Assembly (NCBI RefSeq): GCF_017115045.1
Contig: NZ_JABXKK010000086.1
Coordinates: forward strand, 62,001-126,000
Source: Nostoc sp. NMS8
GTDB taxonomy: Bacteria > Cyanobacteriota > Cyanobacteriia > Cyanobacteriales > Nostocaceae
Length of the DNA stretch: 64,000 nucleotides
Direction: 5' to 3'
A program made the position numbers and the translations under genes. Below are positions 53,908 through 63,005 of this stretch, piece after piece. The notes under the pieces are model-generated. The model was not told the DNA's origin and ran no database searches. It saw only the letters and a list, made by a program, of their open reading frames with translations. Positions within the stretch are counted from its first letter, which is position 1, and every line of letters begins with the position of its first letter.

Positions 53908-54555
53908 TTACTTGTCCTCCTTTTTGGCGCAGTCAACTTCATACTTTGCTACTGTGAGCGGTTTTTACAGACATCTCATCAAGCTTTTAGATATTCGTGT
54001 CAAACTTCTCAGGTTGTGGAAGCAATTTTCAGTGGGTATGCAAAATTATTTACAGCAGTTTGCAAGTAAATGAGCTACAAAATGCAGGACTCCAAACTCA
54101 GATATAAACAGTTTCTACTCTGTCTCCTGCTTCCAAACCTATAGCTTTATATTTCACGCAAAAGAAAACTGCTGTATGTCATTGCATAGACAAAGCCAGC
54201 ACCTTAAGGGTTTGCATAATAATATATACAAAGAACGTATACGGCAAATTACAGTTAACATGATAGCCTAATTGTTAGCTTTTCAAACATTAAGTCTTAC
54301 AAAATAATTTTTCATCCGGTTGGAACTGCCATGAAGAGTGCTGAGTTCCGAGTTGTTTTATATATAACCTGCATAAGCTGGGCGCTCATGTTGCCCACCC
54401 CACAAGAGTTATAGATAGATGTGAATTGAATACTGGGTCTACAGTTCAGATAAACCCAAAACACTTGTAGAGACGGCGATTTATCGCGTCTCACGACCTT
54501 CAAGCTAACCTACAAATTTTCAAAACCTACGCAGTATTGGATGTGGTTTAGCTGA
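53908..54555. other. Repeat-rich intergenic region upstream of the flavoprotein
   Basis: No gene is supported. It holds a family D arm at 54048-54084, a CCACCCCACAA hairpin fragment near 54398 and the family A copy at 54427. The promoter of the flavoprotein operon should lie near 53930. Confidence 0.55.
54427..54540 (+). mobile_element. Family A MITE-like element
   Basis: It begins GAATACTGGGTCTACAGTTC, has the core TTGTAGAGACGGCGATTTAT, and ends CTACGCAGTATTGG, complementary in type to its start. About 113 bp; it ends 16 bases from the recJ stop. Confidence 0.7.
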
Positions 54556-57003
54556 TTAATTTTCGTAGCTGGCGATCGCAACAATAGTAGATAAAGGCAC
54601 TTGGGCAAAATATTGTTGCTGAAATTGTTCTTCTCGGACAGCAGCTAAAAATCGGGCAACCGCTTCATCAGCAAGGTTTTCGGCATTACCGCTTGGATGC
54701 CAAGTGATTTGCAAATAATGGTCTTGTCGTTTAACTGTGAACCCGAAATATTTTAAAGCTTTGATGCCAACAAGTAAGGTTTGGTCGCTGATGCCGATTT
54801 TCTTTAAAAGTTGTACGCGGGTAACTAGTTGATTTGTGCGACTGAGATATTTGGCGATTCCTACCAGAGTTAGCCAAATTTGATTGGGTGGTTGGTGGTT
54901 GGGTTTAGACCAAGCGATCGCTAATTGTTGCTGATTGTCAAACCCAGACGTAGAGCGACTTATCGCCAAACATCGCCGCAACCAGATGCGTAAATCATCC
55001 CAATTTGTGGGACAATCTTCAATAAGCGGATAGCTAGGGTTGAGCGAGTGCTGAGTGCTAAGTGCTGAGTGTTCCTGATTCCGCAAGTCTAAGATCAAGG
55101 GTGTTAGCGATCGCGAAGCGTTAAGTGCTGAGTTAGCAGAAGGACGCACGGCAATTAATCTAATTTCATAACGTTTTTTGAAGGTGTTGTAGTCTAGTTC
55201 TGCTATGCAATCACATCTTCCGATGGGTAATTCATCTTTGTAGTGTCCCCACCATAAACCAGGAAAAGCACTTCTGCTAGAATCATCCCGAATATCAAAC
55301 TCAGCTTTAATGTACTGTACTTTTTTCCCTTGCCAATCTTGCTGATTGCGATGCCAAGCATTTTCAAACCAGCAGTTTTGAATTAGCAATTTCGGAACAG
55401 GATTACCCATTCCACAAGGTTCTAGCAGTTTCAGTTCTAAAAATAACTCTTTCCCCAAGTCTGCAACTGTTACCGTCAAGTCTGCTTGTACAGTTGGCAT
55501 TAGGGTTGTACTCCCTAATGATTGGCGCAACTGCTGATTAATCGCTGCTGTAAATAAAGGAATATTCTCCACCAACAAACTTAAACCTGCTGCAAAGGGA
55601 TGTCCCCCAAAACGGTGTAACAAATGCGCTTGGTCTTTCACAAGTTGGTATAAATCGACAGAATTCACCGAACGGGCGGAACCACGAGCAAGGGATTGGG
55701 GATCGGGGATTGGGGATTGGGAAGAGTCTTCTCCAGTACCCAGTCCCCAGTCCCCATTACCCCTTATCCCCAGAGGGGGCCCCACCTTCCCCAATCCTTC
55801 TGTACTTAACAAAATCGTGGGGCGACCTGTTTCTTGTGCTACCTGTCCGGCAACTAAACCCAATACACCCGCAGGCCATTGAGCATCTTCTAGAACAATA
55901 ACGCTGGTGGTTGATAAGTCTAATTGGGTGAGTTTTTGCGCTACTTGTGCTTGCACGTCTTTTTGTAAAGATTTGCGGCGGGCGTTAGCGAGTTCTGTAA
56001 CTTCAGCTAGTTCGTTACAACGTTTGACATCCCGACTAGTTAATAATTCCACGCAGAAACTAGCATCACCTTGGATACGGCTAACGGCGTTAATTCTTGG
56101 GCCCAAACCAAAAGAAATATCTGTGGGGCGATCGCCACTTTTCTGGCATAATTCCAATAATCGCCCCACCCCTGGCCGCCGCCGCGCTGCTGCTGGCTGT
56201 TTAAAATCTTCTTGCAGTCGTTGAATTCCCATCTGTGCCAAGTAGCGGCAATCTCCACTTAACTGCACTAAATCGGCAATTAATCCAACTGCCACTAAAT
56301 CTAATAAATCTTCTAAGGGATATTTGGCAACATTGGGCAGGCTTTGATATATTGCTTCCACCAACTTATAAGCTACTGCCACCCCAGAAAGATTAAATAA
56401 CTGATGTTCCTTGGGTAAATAGCGGGGATTGATAATCGCTGCAACGGGTGGGCGTTCAGTGGGTAAGGTGTGATGGTCTGTAACTATTACATCTATACCT
56501 AACTGTTTGGCATAGATAATTTCCTCAAGATTTGTGCTACCCGTATCGCAAGTAACAATTAATTTGCAGCCTTGTTTTGCTAAATTATCAATGCCTTGAT
56601 TATTAAGTCCGTGGGATTCTTTCAAACGATTGGGAATGTAGTAAATTAACTGGGTATTTTGAGCAAAAAACTGCCCCAATCCGTCCCAAAGTACCGATGT
56701 CGCGGTAATACCATCGGCATCGAAGTCTCCCCAGATAGCGATTTTTTCTTGCGTATTGTATGCTTGTTGCAAGCGTGCGATCGCTAAATGCATTTCTTGC
56801 CCAAACTCAAAGGTACTTGCTGGTTGATAAGCTTTATAGTTGATAAAAGCTGTTAATTGTTGACGATCTTTAATACCCCGTTGCCACAATAACTGTGCTG
56901 CATATAGTCCACTTGATGCAGGTGTATGCTGTTTCACTGCTTCGATAAACCACTCTGGTGGTTGTTCGGTTGCTGTTATAGTCCACTGCTGTTGTTCTGA
57001 CAT
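54556..57003 (-). CDS. recJ: Single-stranded-DNA-specific exonuclease RecJ with in-frame repeat insertions
   Basis: The 815-aa 5'-3' exonuclease acts in recombination and repair. DHH-superfamily motifs are complete: D93/D95/D97 (WGDFDADGI), TCDTGSTN, D176-H177-H178 (VTDHHTLP), and the DHHA1 part RFGGHPFAAGLSL. The DNA-binding OB region follows (GMGNPVPKLLIQNCWF), and a C-terminal extension typical of cyanobacteria. Two low-complexity insertions are translated from STRR-type DNA. One is at about residues 403-440 (GDWGLGTGEDSSQSPIPDPQ), the other at about 622-655 (EHSALSTQHSL). They lie outside catalytic motifs, and the frame is preserved. Confidence 0.94.
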   Translation of the reverse strand: MSEQQQWTITATEQPPEWFIEAVKQHTPASSGLYAAQLLWQRGIKDRQQLTAFINYKAYQPASTFEFGQEMHLAIARLQQAYNTQEKIAIWGDFDADGITATSVLWDGLGQFFAQNTQLIYYIPNRLKESHGLNNQGIDNLAKQGCKLIVTCDTGSTNLEEIIYAKQLGIDVIVTDHHTLPTERPPVAAIINPRYLPKEHQLFNLSGVAVAYKLVEAIYQSLPNVAKYPLEDLLDLVAVGLIADLVQLSGDCRYLAQMGIQRLQEDFKQPAAARRRPGVGRLLELCQKSGDRPTDISFGLGPRINAVSRIQGDASFCVELLTSRDVKRCNELAEVTELANARRKSLQKDVQAQVAQKLTQLDLSTTSVIVLEDAQWPAGVLGLVAGQVAQETGRPTILLSTEGLGKVGPPLGIRGNGDWGLGTGEDSSQSPIPDPQSLARGSARSVNSVDLYQLVKDQAHLLHRFGGHPFAAGLSLLVENIPLFTAAINQQLRQSLGSTTLMPTVQADLTVTVADLGKELFLELKLLEPCGMGNPVPKLLIQNCWFENAWHRNQQDWQGKKVQYIKAEFDIRDDSSRSAFPGLWWGHYKDELPIGRCDCIAELDYNTFKKRYEIRLIAVRPSANSALNASRSLTPLILDLRNQEHSALSTQHSLNPSYPLIEDCPTNWDDLRIWLRRCLAISRSTSGFDNQQQLAIAWSKPNHQPPNQIWLTLVGIAKYLSRTNQLVTRVQLLKKIGISDQTLLVGIKALKYFGFTVKRQDHYLQITWHPSGNAENLADEAVARFLAAVREEQFQQQYFAQVPLSTIVAIASYEN
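55046..55073 (-). repeat. STRR inside recJ: four GAGTGCT-type heptamers
   Basis: Copies at 55046, 55053, 55060 and 55067 (GAGTGCT, GAGTGCT, AAGTGCT, GAGTGTT) are translated on the minus strand within recJ. A second repeat-like patch of GGGATTG units lies at about 55690-55721 in the same gene. Confidence 0.8.
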
Positions 57004-57211
57004 ACAAAGAAAGTTAGGAGTTAGAAATTAGGGGTTAAAACTTTTAAAATACGAGGTGTTTTAAAGCATTGAAGATTGCTGACACAAAATTTGAAATATC
57101 TCTAGAAAGTCAAGTAGCTAAAATCGTATGATTTAAATATTATCGTACTACAAGACTCCTTCTTTTCCACTCCTCACTCCCTCCACAAGTGGATTCAAGA
57201 ATCAAATCGAA

Positions 57212-57373
57212 TTACGATACCTGCAAAGATTCAGCAGCAGATGGCGGAATAATTTCCAGACCATATTTTGCAGCAGCAGCCAGAGCATTTTCGATGTCTG
57301 CGGGATTAATGCTAGGTAATTGTGTCCTCTCTGAAACTGGCACACCTATTTCCATAAAAAACTTCTCTAAACC
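57212..57373 (-). pseudogene. Cupin-protein C-terminal remnant
   Basis: Minus-strand codons read GLEKFFMEIGVPVSERTQLP, then SINPADIENALAAAAKYGLE and IIPPSAAESLQVS before a stop. This resembles the C-terminus of small cyanobacterial cupin proteins, where GLExFFxEVGEPV follows the cupin barrel. A TAA lies directly before it and no barrel is present. An internal ATG at 57355 could give a 47-residue peptide. I take it as a relic. Confidence 0.6.
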
Positions 57374-57546
57374 TTAATTACCTGTAGTTATTCAATGAAG
57401 TTTTTATTGATATAAATGTCAGGTATTTATAATAATATTTATTACTTTTGTTCATTTATTTTTATTTGCCACTTGTGAGTGAAATCACACTATCAAAATA
57501 AATACTGAAATAAAATTATATTTAGGCATAAAATATTACATACACA

Positions 57547-57987
57547 ATGATGGAATTACTTCAACTAATGTTGGTTCTAGGTACAGTAGTTGGTGTTACA
57601 GACGGGAACACAATTTTGGTTAAAGATAATGCAGGACAAACAACTATAGTCAAGTTAGCGTGTATTAATGCACCAGAGGCAACTGACAAGCGCTATGGTT
57701 TAGCAGCAACACAAAAGCTAAAACAGCTACTACCATCTCAAACCCCTATCGTGATTAGAAGCACAGAACAAGTCAAAAATGGTGGTCCGGCTGGTGAAGT
57801 GTTTGTGGATAATCGGTCAGTAAATCTCCTTTTGGTAGAGTCAGGTGATGCCGTCGTTGACCAAAAATCTTTACAAAATTGCTACGAGAGTAAAACCCAA
57901 TTTTTAATTGCAGAAGCTAATGCCAAAAATAAGCATTTGGGATTGTGGCAGCAATCAAAATTACAGTTGAAATTCCATGCCAAGTAA
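57547..57987 (+). CDS. SNase-like (thermonuclease-family) protein with altered catalytic residues
   Basis: The 146-aa protein has the staphylococcal-nuclease OB fold: VVGVTDGNTILVKDNAG, IVKLACINAPEATDKRYGLAATQKLKQLL, then SVNLLLVESGDAVVD and AEANAKNKHLGLWQ. In active SNases the first strand reads RLxGIDxPE. Here the Arg position is Lys (VKLACINAPE), and the DRYGRxLA segment with the second Arg is absent. Catalysis may be lost or changed. A possible short N-terminal hydrophobic start (MMELLQLMLVLGTVVG) could be a weak anchor. Confidence 0.82.
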   Translation: MMELLQLMLVLGTVVGVTDGNTILVKDNAGQTTIVKLACINAPEATDKRYGLAATQKLKQLLPSQTPIVIRSTEQVKNGGPAGEVFVDNRSVNLLLVESGDAVVDQKSLQNCYESKTQFLIAEANAKNKHLGLWQQSKLQLKFHAK

Positions 57988-58344
57988 GCAGGTGCATTGT
58001 CAGTTATGACTAATTGCATCTACTTAACTTGGGACAGTTTTAGAATTGCTGTACTTGTTTCATTATTTTAGATTTTCTATATTTATTTTTTGTCAATAAA
58101 TAAGTGGACAAGAGTAAATCAAAGTAAAAATCTTGAGATTATTGAGTAGTGTTTCAAGAACATTACTCAATACGCTTGGCTTTGTGAGAAATTGTAGGTT
58201 GGATCAAGCAAAGCGCAACCCAATAAAGCTATAAAAATGTTGGGTTTCGTTCCTTGTACCAGTTCTCATTTAGATGCGGTACAACATTATATTGCGAGGT
58301 GTAGGGTGTACCTCACTAGTTCGGAAAACGCTATATTTATTCAC
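57988..58344. other. Intergenic region with a dispersed GTTGGGTT-type repeat
   Basis: AGGTTGGATCAAGCAAAGCG then AACCCAA (58194-58228) and GTTGGGTTTCGTTCC (58239-58253) form the inverted, dispersed repeat common in Nostoc intergenic DNA. GAGGT/ACCTC near 58295 forms a small hairpin. No gene. Confidence 0.55.
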
Positions 58345-59382
58345 TCACTTACTTGCATTTTTAATATCACCAATCAATTCATCAATCCTTGATTGAGTAG
58401 TGTTCCAAGAACACATAAAACGTACTCCTCCCACACCAATAAATGTGTAAAACTGCCAATTCTTGGCTTTTAAGCTGTGAATGACTTCTTCAGGCAATTT
58501 CACAAATACGGCATTGGCTTCTCTAGGAAACATCAAGCCAACGCCTTCTATATTTAATAGTTGATTTTCTAAATATTCAGCACATTGATTAGCATGTCTA
58601 GCATTTTTTAGCCAAGCACCAGTTTCTAATAAGCCCAACCAGGGAGCAGAAATAAACCGCATTTTTGAGGCTAACTGACCTGCTTGCTTGCATCGATAAT
58701 CAAAATCCTCTGCTAGAGCTTTGTTGAAAAAAAGAATGGCTTCACCTAATGCCATTCCATTTTTTGTACCACAAAAACACAATACATCCACTCCAGCTTT
58801 CCAGGTAATTTCAGCAGGGCTTTTATTCATAGCGGCAACTGCATTTGCGAAACGAGCGCCATCCATGTGAATCTTTAAGTTATACTTATTCGCAACTTCT
58901 TTAATACTTAAAAGTTCTTCAATAGAATATAAAGTTCCTAATTCAGTAGCTTGTGTAATGCTAATAACTTTAGGTTTTGGATAATGAATATCAGTACGTC
59001 TCGTGACAATTGACTCTATAGATTCTGATGTTAATTTACCATTTTTACCTTGAGCTAGTAGCAGTTTAGAGCCATTAGAGGCGAATTCAGGTGCGCCACA
59101 TTCATCTGTTTCTATATGAGATGTCTCATGACAAATAACGCTGTGATATGACTGACAAAGAGCAGCTAAAGATAAAGAATTTGCGGCTGTACCGTTAAAG
59201 GTAAAAAATACTTCACAATCAATTTCAAAGAGTTTCCGAAAATAATCTGACGCTTTTTGAGTCCATTCATCATTTCCATAAGCTGGAACACTACCTTGAT
59301 TTGCCCTAATCATATATTCCAGCGCTTCAGGACAGATACCAGAGGAATTATCACTTGCAAACTGTTCTAATTGGCTACTCAT
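58345..59382 (-). CDS. Low-specificity L-threonine aldolase-like PLP enzyme
   Basis: The 345-aa protein is a fold-type I beta-eliminating lyase/threonine aldolase. PLP Lys207 lies in FCGTKNGMALGE, the ring-stacking region has HETSHIETDECGAPE, and D174 (IHMDGARFANA) is in place. AYGNDEWTQKASDYFRKLF near residue 34 is typical. It splits L-threonine or allo-threonine to glycine and acetaldehyde. The length is normal. It is monocistronic. Confidence 0.9.
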   Translation of the reverse strand: MSSQLEQFASDNSSGICPEALEYMIRANQGSVPAYGNDEWTQKASDYFRKLFEIDCEVFFTFNGTAANSLSLAALCQSYHSVICHETSHIETDECGAPEFASNGSKLLLAQGKNGKLTSESIESIVTRRTDIHYPKPKVISITQATELGTLYSIEELLSIKEVANKYNLKIHMDGARFANAVAAMNKSPAEITWKAGVDVLCFCGTKNGMALGEAILFFNKALAEDFDYRCKQAGQLASKMRFISAPWLGLLETGAWLKNARHANQCAEYLENQLLNIEGVGLMFPREANAVFVKLPEEVIHSLKAKNWQFYTFIGVGGVRFMCSWNTTQSRIDELIGDIKNASK

Positions 59383-60060
59383 AATTAATTATTTTTAAAA
59401 GCAATTATTACAATAATAGTGAATGATTTAGATTTTGCCAACTCTAAATAGTGACGTAAATGCTATCAAACTCTCAAATTATCTAATTAACTCTGCCAAT
59501 TACACTATTTTCTATTTTAGATAGATTGGGAATTTTATTCTATATATTATTTAGTCTACCGTACTTTTTTTAACTTGATATTGCCAGAAGTTTAATTAGC
59601 AATAATCACTTAGTCAAAAATTAGTGTAGACACATATTTTGACTTAAAACTAAGAATTTATTAAGACTCAGTTTACAAATTTAATTTGATTATTACGCCT
59701 TGGATCAACCTGTTAATTACCTTTTTCTATAGTAGCTTTTATCTGATTAGTTTTAACATAAAGTAGTATATGAATACTATTAAATGACTTTGCTGATGTC
59801 TATAGAAAACTGGAATATTATTTGCACATCACTGAGATGTTTAGTTACTACGGTGTATTCGTCAGGCTTGTGTTGAGGTATTTTGGGACGTTAAATATCG
59901 CAAAGAACTAAATATTATGCTAAAAAAATAAAGTTTGCTAATCAGAATGCTAATCATATACTTATAATGTAAAATACAAAACCCTACCAATAACTGTGAC
60001 ATCAGTATTGGGCAGATTTGTCCTTTGTTAGTTCTCAGTAGTCATTTGTTTATTTTCTAC
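59383..60060. other. Long AT-rich intergenic region
   Basis: No ORF, RNA gene or recognised repeat is seen before the STRR at 60061. It contains promoters for the threonine aldolase (minus) and probably the ABC gene (plus). Its length leaves room for an unannotated sRNA. Confidence 0.45.
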
Positions 60061-60094
60061 TGACCAATGACCAATGACCAATGACTAATAACTA
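60061..60094 (+). repeat. STRR of TGACCAA heptamers abutting a start codon
   Basis: Three perfect TGACCAA copies (60061, 60068, 60075), then TGACTAA and TAACTAA, reach the ABC-ATPase ATG. No Shine-Dalgarno remains, so the repeat forms the immediate leader. Confidence 0.82.
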
Positions 60095-60877
60095 ATGAGT
60101 GAACCATTGATTGAACTGAAAGGTGTTTCTAAGTCTTTTGGTAGCCATAAAGTTCTAGATAATGTAGACTTGACGATTTACCGAGGAGAAGCACTGGGGA
60201 TTATTGGCCCATCGGGGACTGGGAAATCAACAATTTTACGGGTAATGGCGGGGTTACTTAGTCCCGATGAAGGAGAAATTTATGTCCAAGGAGTGCGGCG
60301 AGAGGGTTTGATTGAGGACGGTGGCCAGCAGGTTGGCATTGGTATGGTGTTTCAGCAGGCGGCACTATTTGATTCGCTGACGGTGGAGGAGAATGTCGGA
60401 TTTCTACTTTATCAAAATTCAAAGCTGCCGCGATCGCGTATCCGAGATTTGGTAGAAGAAAAACTAGAGATGGTAGGTTTATCGGCAATAAGCCACCTCT
60501 ACCCAGCCGAACTTTCTGGGGGAATGCGAAAACGGGTAAGTTTTGCCCGTGCAATTATGTCTAACCCCGATAGTCCCACCGAAGGCCCAGAAGTTCTATT
60601 GTATGACGAACCAACAGCCGGACTCGATCCCATTGCCTCAACAGTAATCGAAGACTTAATCCGCCATTTGCAATCTTTACATGGAGTTTGCAGTACTTAT
60701 GCCGTTGTTACCCACCAAGATAGTACTATCCGCCGTACAGCTGATAGACTTATATTTCTCTATGAAGGTAGAGTGCAGTGGCAGGGTACAGTTAGTGAAA
60801 TATACAACACAGAAAATCCTTTGATCAAACAATTTATCACTGGAAGTGTTCAAGGCCCGATTAAAGTCGTCGGCTAG
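60095..60877 (+). CDS. ABC transporter ATPase, MlaF type
   Basis: The 260-aa ATPase has Walker A (GPSGTGKST, 38-46), signature LSGGMRKRVSFARA, Walker B VLLYDEPTAGLDP and the H-loop VVTHQDS. LSGGMRKR, with its Met, and the C-terminal IKQFITGSVQGPI are typical of MlaF-like ATPases that energise MCE-protein lipid transport. The MCE gene follows on the same strand after 143 bp of repeats. No MlaE-like permease is in the window. Confidence 0.9.
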   Translation: MSEPLIELKGVSKSFGSHKVLDNVDLTIYRGEALGIIGPSGTGKSTILRVMAGLLSPDEGEIYVQGVRREGLIEDGGQQVGIGMVFQQAALFDSLTVEENVGFLLYQNSKLPRSRIRDLVEEKLEMVGLSAISHLYPAELSGGMRKRVSFARAIMSNPDSPTEGPEVLLYDEPTAGLDPIASTVIEDLIRHLQSLHGVCSTYAVVTHQDSTIRRTADRLIFLYEGRVQWQGTVSEIYNTENPLIKQFITGSVQGPIKVVG

Positions 60878-60906
60878 AAACTTAAAAGTGAGAAGCGAGA
60901 AGTGAA

Positions 60907-60992
60907 GAGTAATGAGTAATGAGTAATGAGTAATAAATGAGGAGTAAGAAGTTAAATTCAACTCCTAACTCCTAACTTTTAACTCGTAACTC
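60907..60992 (+). repeat. STRRs between the MlaF- and MlaD-like genes
   Basis: AATGAGT-type heptamers (60907-60935) are followed by TAACTCC-type units (60961-60992). They separate two genes expected to be co-transcribed. Confidence 0.75.
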
Positions 60993-61020
60993 ATAATTAG
61001 TTGTTGGTGGAGGCAAAAAA

Positions 61021-62556
61021 ATGCGAGGTCTTATGACAAGCCGCTTCGCTTCTATGCGAACATTTAGAGAAGGTTCTGTAGGCTTATTATTCCTGCTAGG
61101 ACTAGGGGTATTTGGATTACTTTTTCTGTGGTTAAATAGATTCACCGCTGCTGGACGTTCATACAAAATTATTGTGGAATTTGCCGACGCTGGCGGAATG
61201 CAAAAGGGAGCAGTAGTCCGCTATCGTGGCGTTAAGGTAGGAACTATTTCTCAGGTTCGACCAAGGCCAAATGCCATTGATGTAGAGATTGAAATTGCCC
61301 AACCTGACCTAATTATCCCCCGTAATGTAGTGGTGGAAGCTAATCAAAGCGGATTAATTAGCGAAAGTATTATCGACATCAAACCAAAATCAACCTTACC
61401 TACTGGGGTTGTGCTTGCTAAACCCCTAGATAAAAGTTGTGATAATAGTCTCATAGTCTGTAATGGTTCTCGGTTACAAGGTCAGGTTGGCATCAGTGTT
61501 GATGAACTAATTCGCAGTTCAACTGACCTGGCTGCTGCATACAATAACCCAAAATTTTATAGAAATGTCAATCGGGTTCTAGAAAGTACAACAGGTGCAG
61601 CATCCAGTTTTACAGAATTAAGCCAGGATCTCCGAGGTTTAACTAAAAGCTTACAACAACAACTTACTACCTTTTCCGCCACGGCTAATTCAGTGCAACG
61701 GGCGACAAACCAACTTAATGCCTCCGCGAATCAAACTGTAAATAAATTCGGTGCAACTGCAACTCAAGCAAATCGATTGCTGAACAACCTGGATAATCTG
61801 TTGACAACAAATCGTTCAACGCTGGTTGGTGCTTTGAACAATATCACTGAAACTAGCAACCAACTGCGTGTTACAGTCAGTAGCTTATCACCATCTGTCA
61901 ATCGATTGACTCAAGGAGAATTACTCAACAATTTAGAAAGTCTTTCAGCAAATGCAGCTCAAGCCTCAGCTAATTTACGCGATGCTTCTAAAACTTTAAA
62001 CGATCCAAAAAATGTGGTGCTGCTGCAACAAACTTTAGATTCAGCACGAGTAACCTTTGAGAATACCCAAAAAATTACATCTGATTTAGATGAATTGACA
62101 GGAGATCCTAATTTCCGTAAAAATCTGCTCCAATTGGTGAATGGTTTAAGTGGTTTAGTCTCTTCTACACAACAGATGCAGCAACAAGTGCAGGTTGCGA
62201 CTACTCTAGATTTGGTCAAAGCTGCTGTGAGGAAACCAAAGAATCTAATTCCTACCCCAGCACCAACCCAACAGGCGATGTTTAATGACAAGTCGCTACC
62301 TGTCTACGTAACTAATCCCTCACCTGCTAATTTTGTAAGTAGTGACATTAACCTTCAACCAAGTCCCAGTCCGTCTATCCCTAACTCATCCCAAGAAGGA
62401 CTTTTGAAGCAGCTGCGAGAGTATGGCAAGCAACGGGAGCAACTGGAGACGGGGAAAGAGGCAATACAAGTTGATCCTTCGGCTTCTCTACGAGACGCTA
62501 CGCGATCGCTCAGGGTTAACAATGAGCCAAGCCGAACTGCTGACAATTTTAAGTAA
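61021..62556 (+). CDS. MCE/MlaD-family lipid transport protein
   Basis: The 511-aa protein has one N-terminal TM (about 18-40), an MCE domain (about 45-120; IIVEFADAGGMQKGAVVRYRG and VKVGTISQVRP), and a long helical region rich in Asn/Thr/Leu (about 165-395) that probably forms a needle or coiled assembly. A Pro/Ser-rich tail follows. GGAGG lies upstream of the ATG. It should move phospholipids between membranes together with the MlaF-like ATPase. The last residues (PSASLRDATRSLRVN) are translated from a dispersed ACGCTACGCG repeat, so the C-terminus has been modified. Confidence 0.88.
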   Translation: MRGLMTSRFASMRTFREGSVGLLFLLGLGVFGLLFLWLNRFTAAGRSYKIIVEFADAGGMQKGAVVRYRGVKVGTISQVRPRPNAIDVEIEIAQPDLIIPRNVVVEANQSGLISESIIDIKPKSTLPTGVVLAKPLDKSCDNSLIVCNGSRLQGQVGISVDELIRSSTDLAAAYNNPKFYRNVNRVLESTTGAASSFTELSQDLRGLTKSLQQQLTTFSATANSVQRATNQLNASANQTVNKFGATATQANRLLNNLDNLLTTNRSTLVGALNNITETSNQLRVTVSSLSPSVNRLTQGELLNNLESLSANAAQASANLRDASKTLNDPKNVVLLQQTLDSARVTFENTQKITSDLDELTGDPNFRKNLLQLVNGLSGLVSSTQQMQQQVQVATTLDLVKAAVRKPKNLIPTPAPTQQAMFNDKSLPVYVTNPSPANFVSSDINLQPSPSPSIPNSSQEGLLKQLREYGKQREQLETGKEAIQVDPSASLRDATRSLRVNNEPSRTADNFK

Positions 62557-62590
62557 GATATTTTACTGTAAAACAAGTGTGCTGATGCTC

Positions 62591-62647
62591 ATCGACACCA
62601 CTCGCCAGAACTTTGAAAACCGCATAATTTCGTTGACTGGTGTCGAT
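62591..62647. repeat. Unexplained inverted repeat
   Basis: ATCGACACCA (62591-62600) and TGGTGTCGAT (62638-62647) are perfectly complementary around a 37-base centre containing ACTTTGAAAACCGCATAA. It lies in a gap with no gene. It may be a structured RNA or a mobile-element end. Confidence 0.4.
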
Positions 62648-62692
62648 TGTTTGCACAGTAAGGGTTTCTGACTGCAAAATCCATTACTTATT

Positions 62693-62851
62693 GAGAATTA
62701 TTTGACATATTTCCAAGAAGATTTATCCAAACTTATCTCGTCCATGAAAGAAGGTAGCGATCGCATTCGTGGCATCAGCGCCAGTCTCCGCACCTTCTCT
62801 AGAGGAGATAGCGATCATCATTCCATTGGCGAGTGCCGAGTTAGGAGTTAG
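62693..62851 (+). pseudogene. Histidine-kinase dimerisation-region remnant
   Basis: One frame reads YFQEDLSKLISSMKEGSDRI, then RGISASLRTFSRGDSDHHS. This matches the second DHp helix of cyanobacterial multi-sensor histidine kinases (LPKLISSMKxGxxRIxxISxSLRxFSR). It ends at a stop made by an STRR-like TTAGGAG repeat. No start, phospho-His box or ATPase domain is present. Confidence 0.75.
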
Positions 62852-63005
62852 GAGTTAGAAATAGCAAGGGATAACTAATGCCCAATGCCCTTCAGGAGTG
62901 CTGAGTGCTGAGTGGGGAAGAAGTAAGGGAGCAGGGAGAAGAATTTTCCCCTCCGCCCCCCGCACCCTGCTCCTCTGCATCTTTTCAATGCCCAATGCCC
63001 CATAA

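Noticed and set aside
57189..57377. 62-codon plus-strand ORF
   Set aside because: The complementary strand encodes a recognisable cupin tail; the plus ORF is its shadow.
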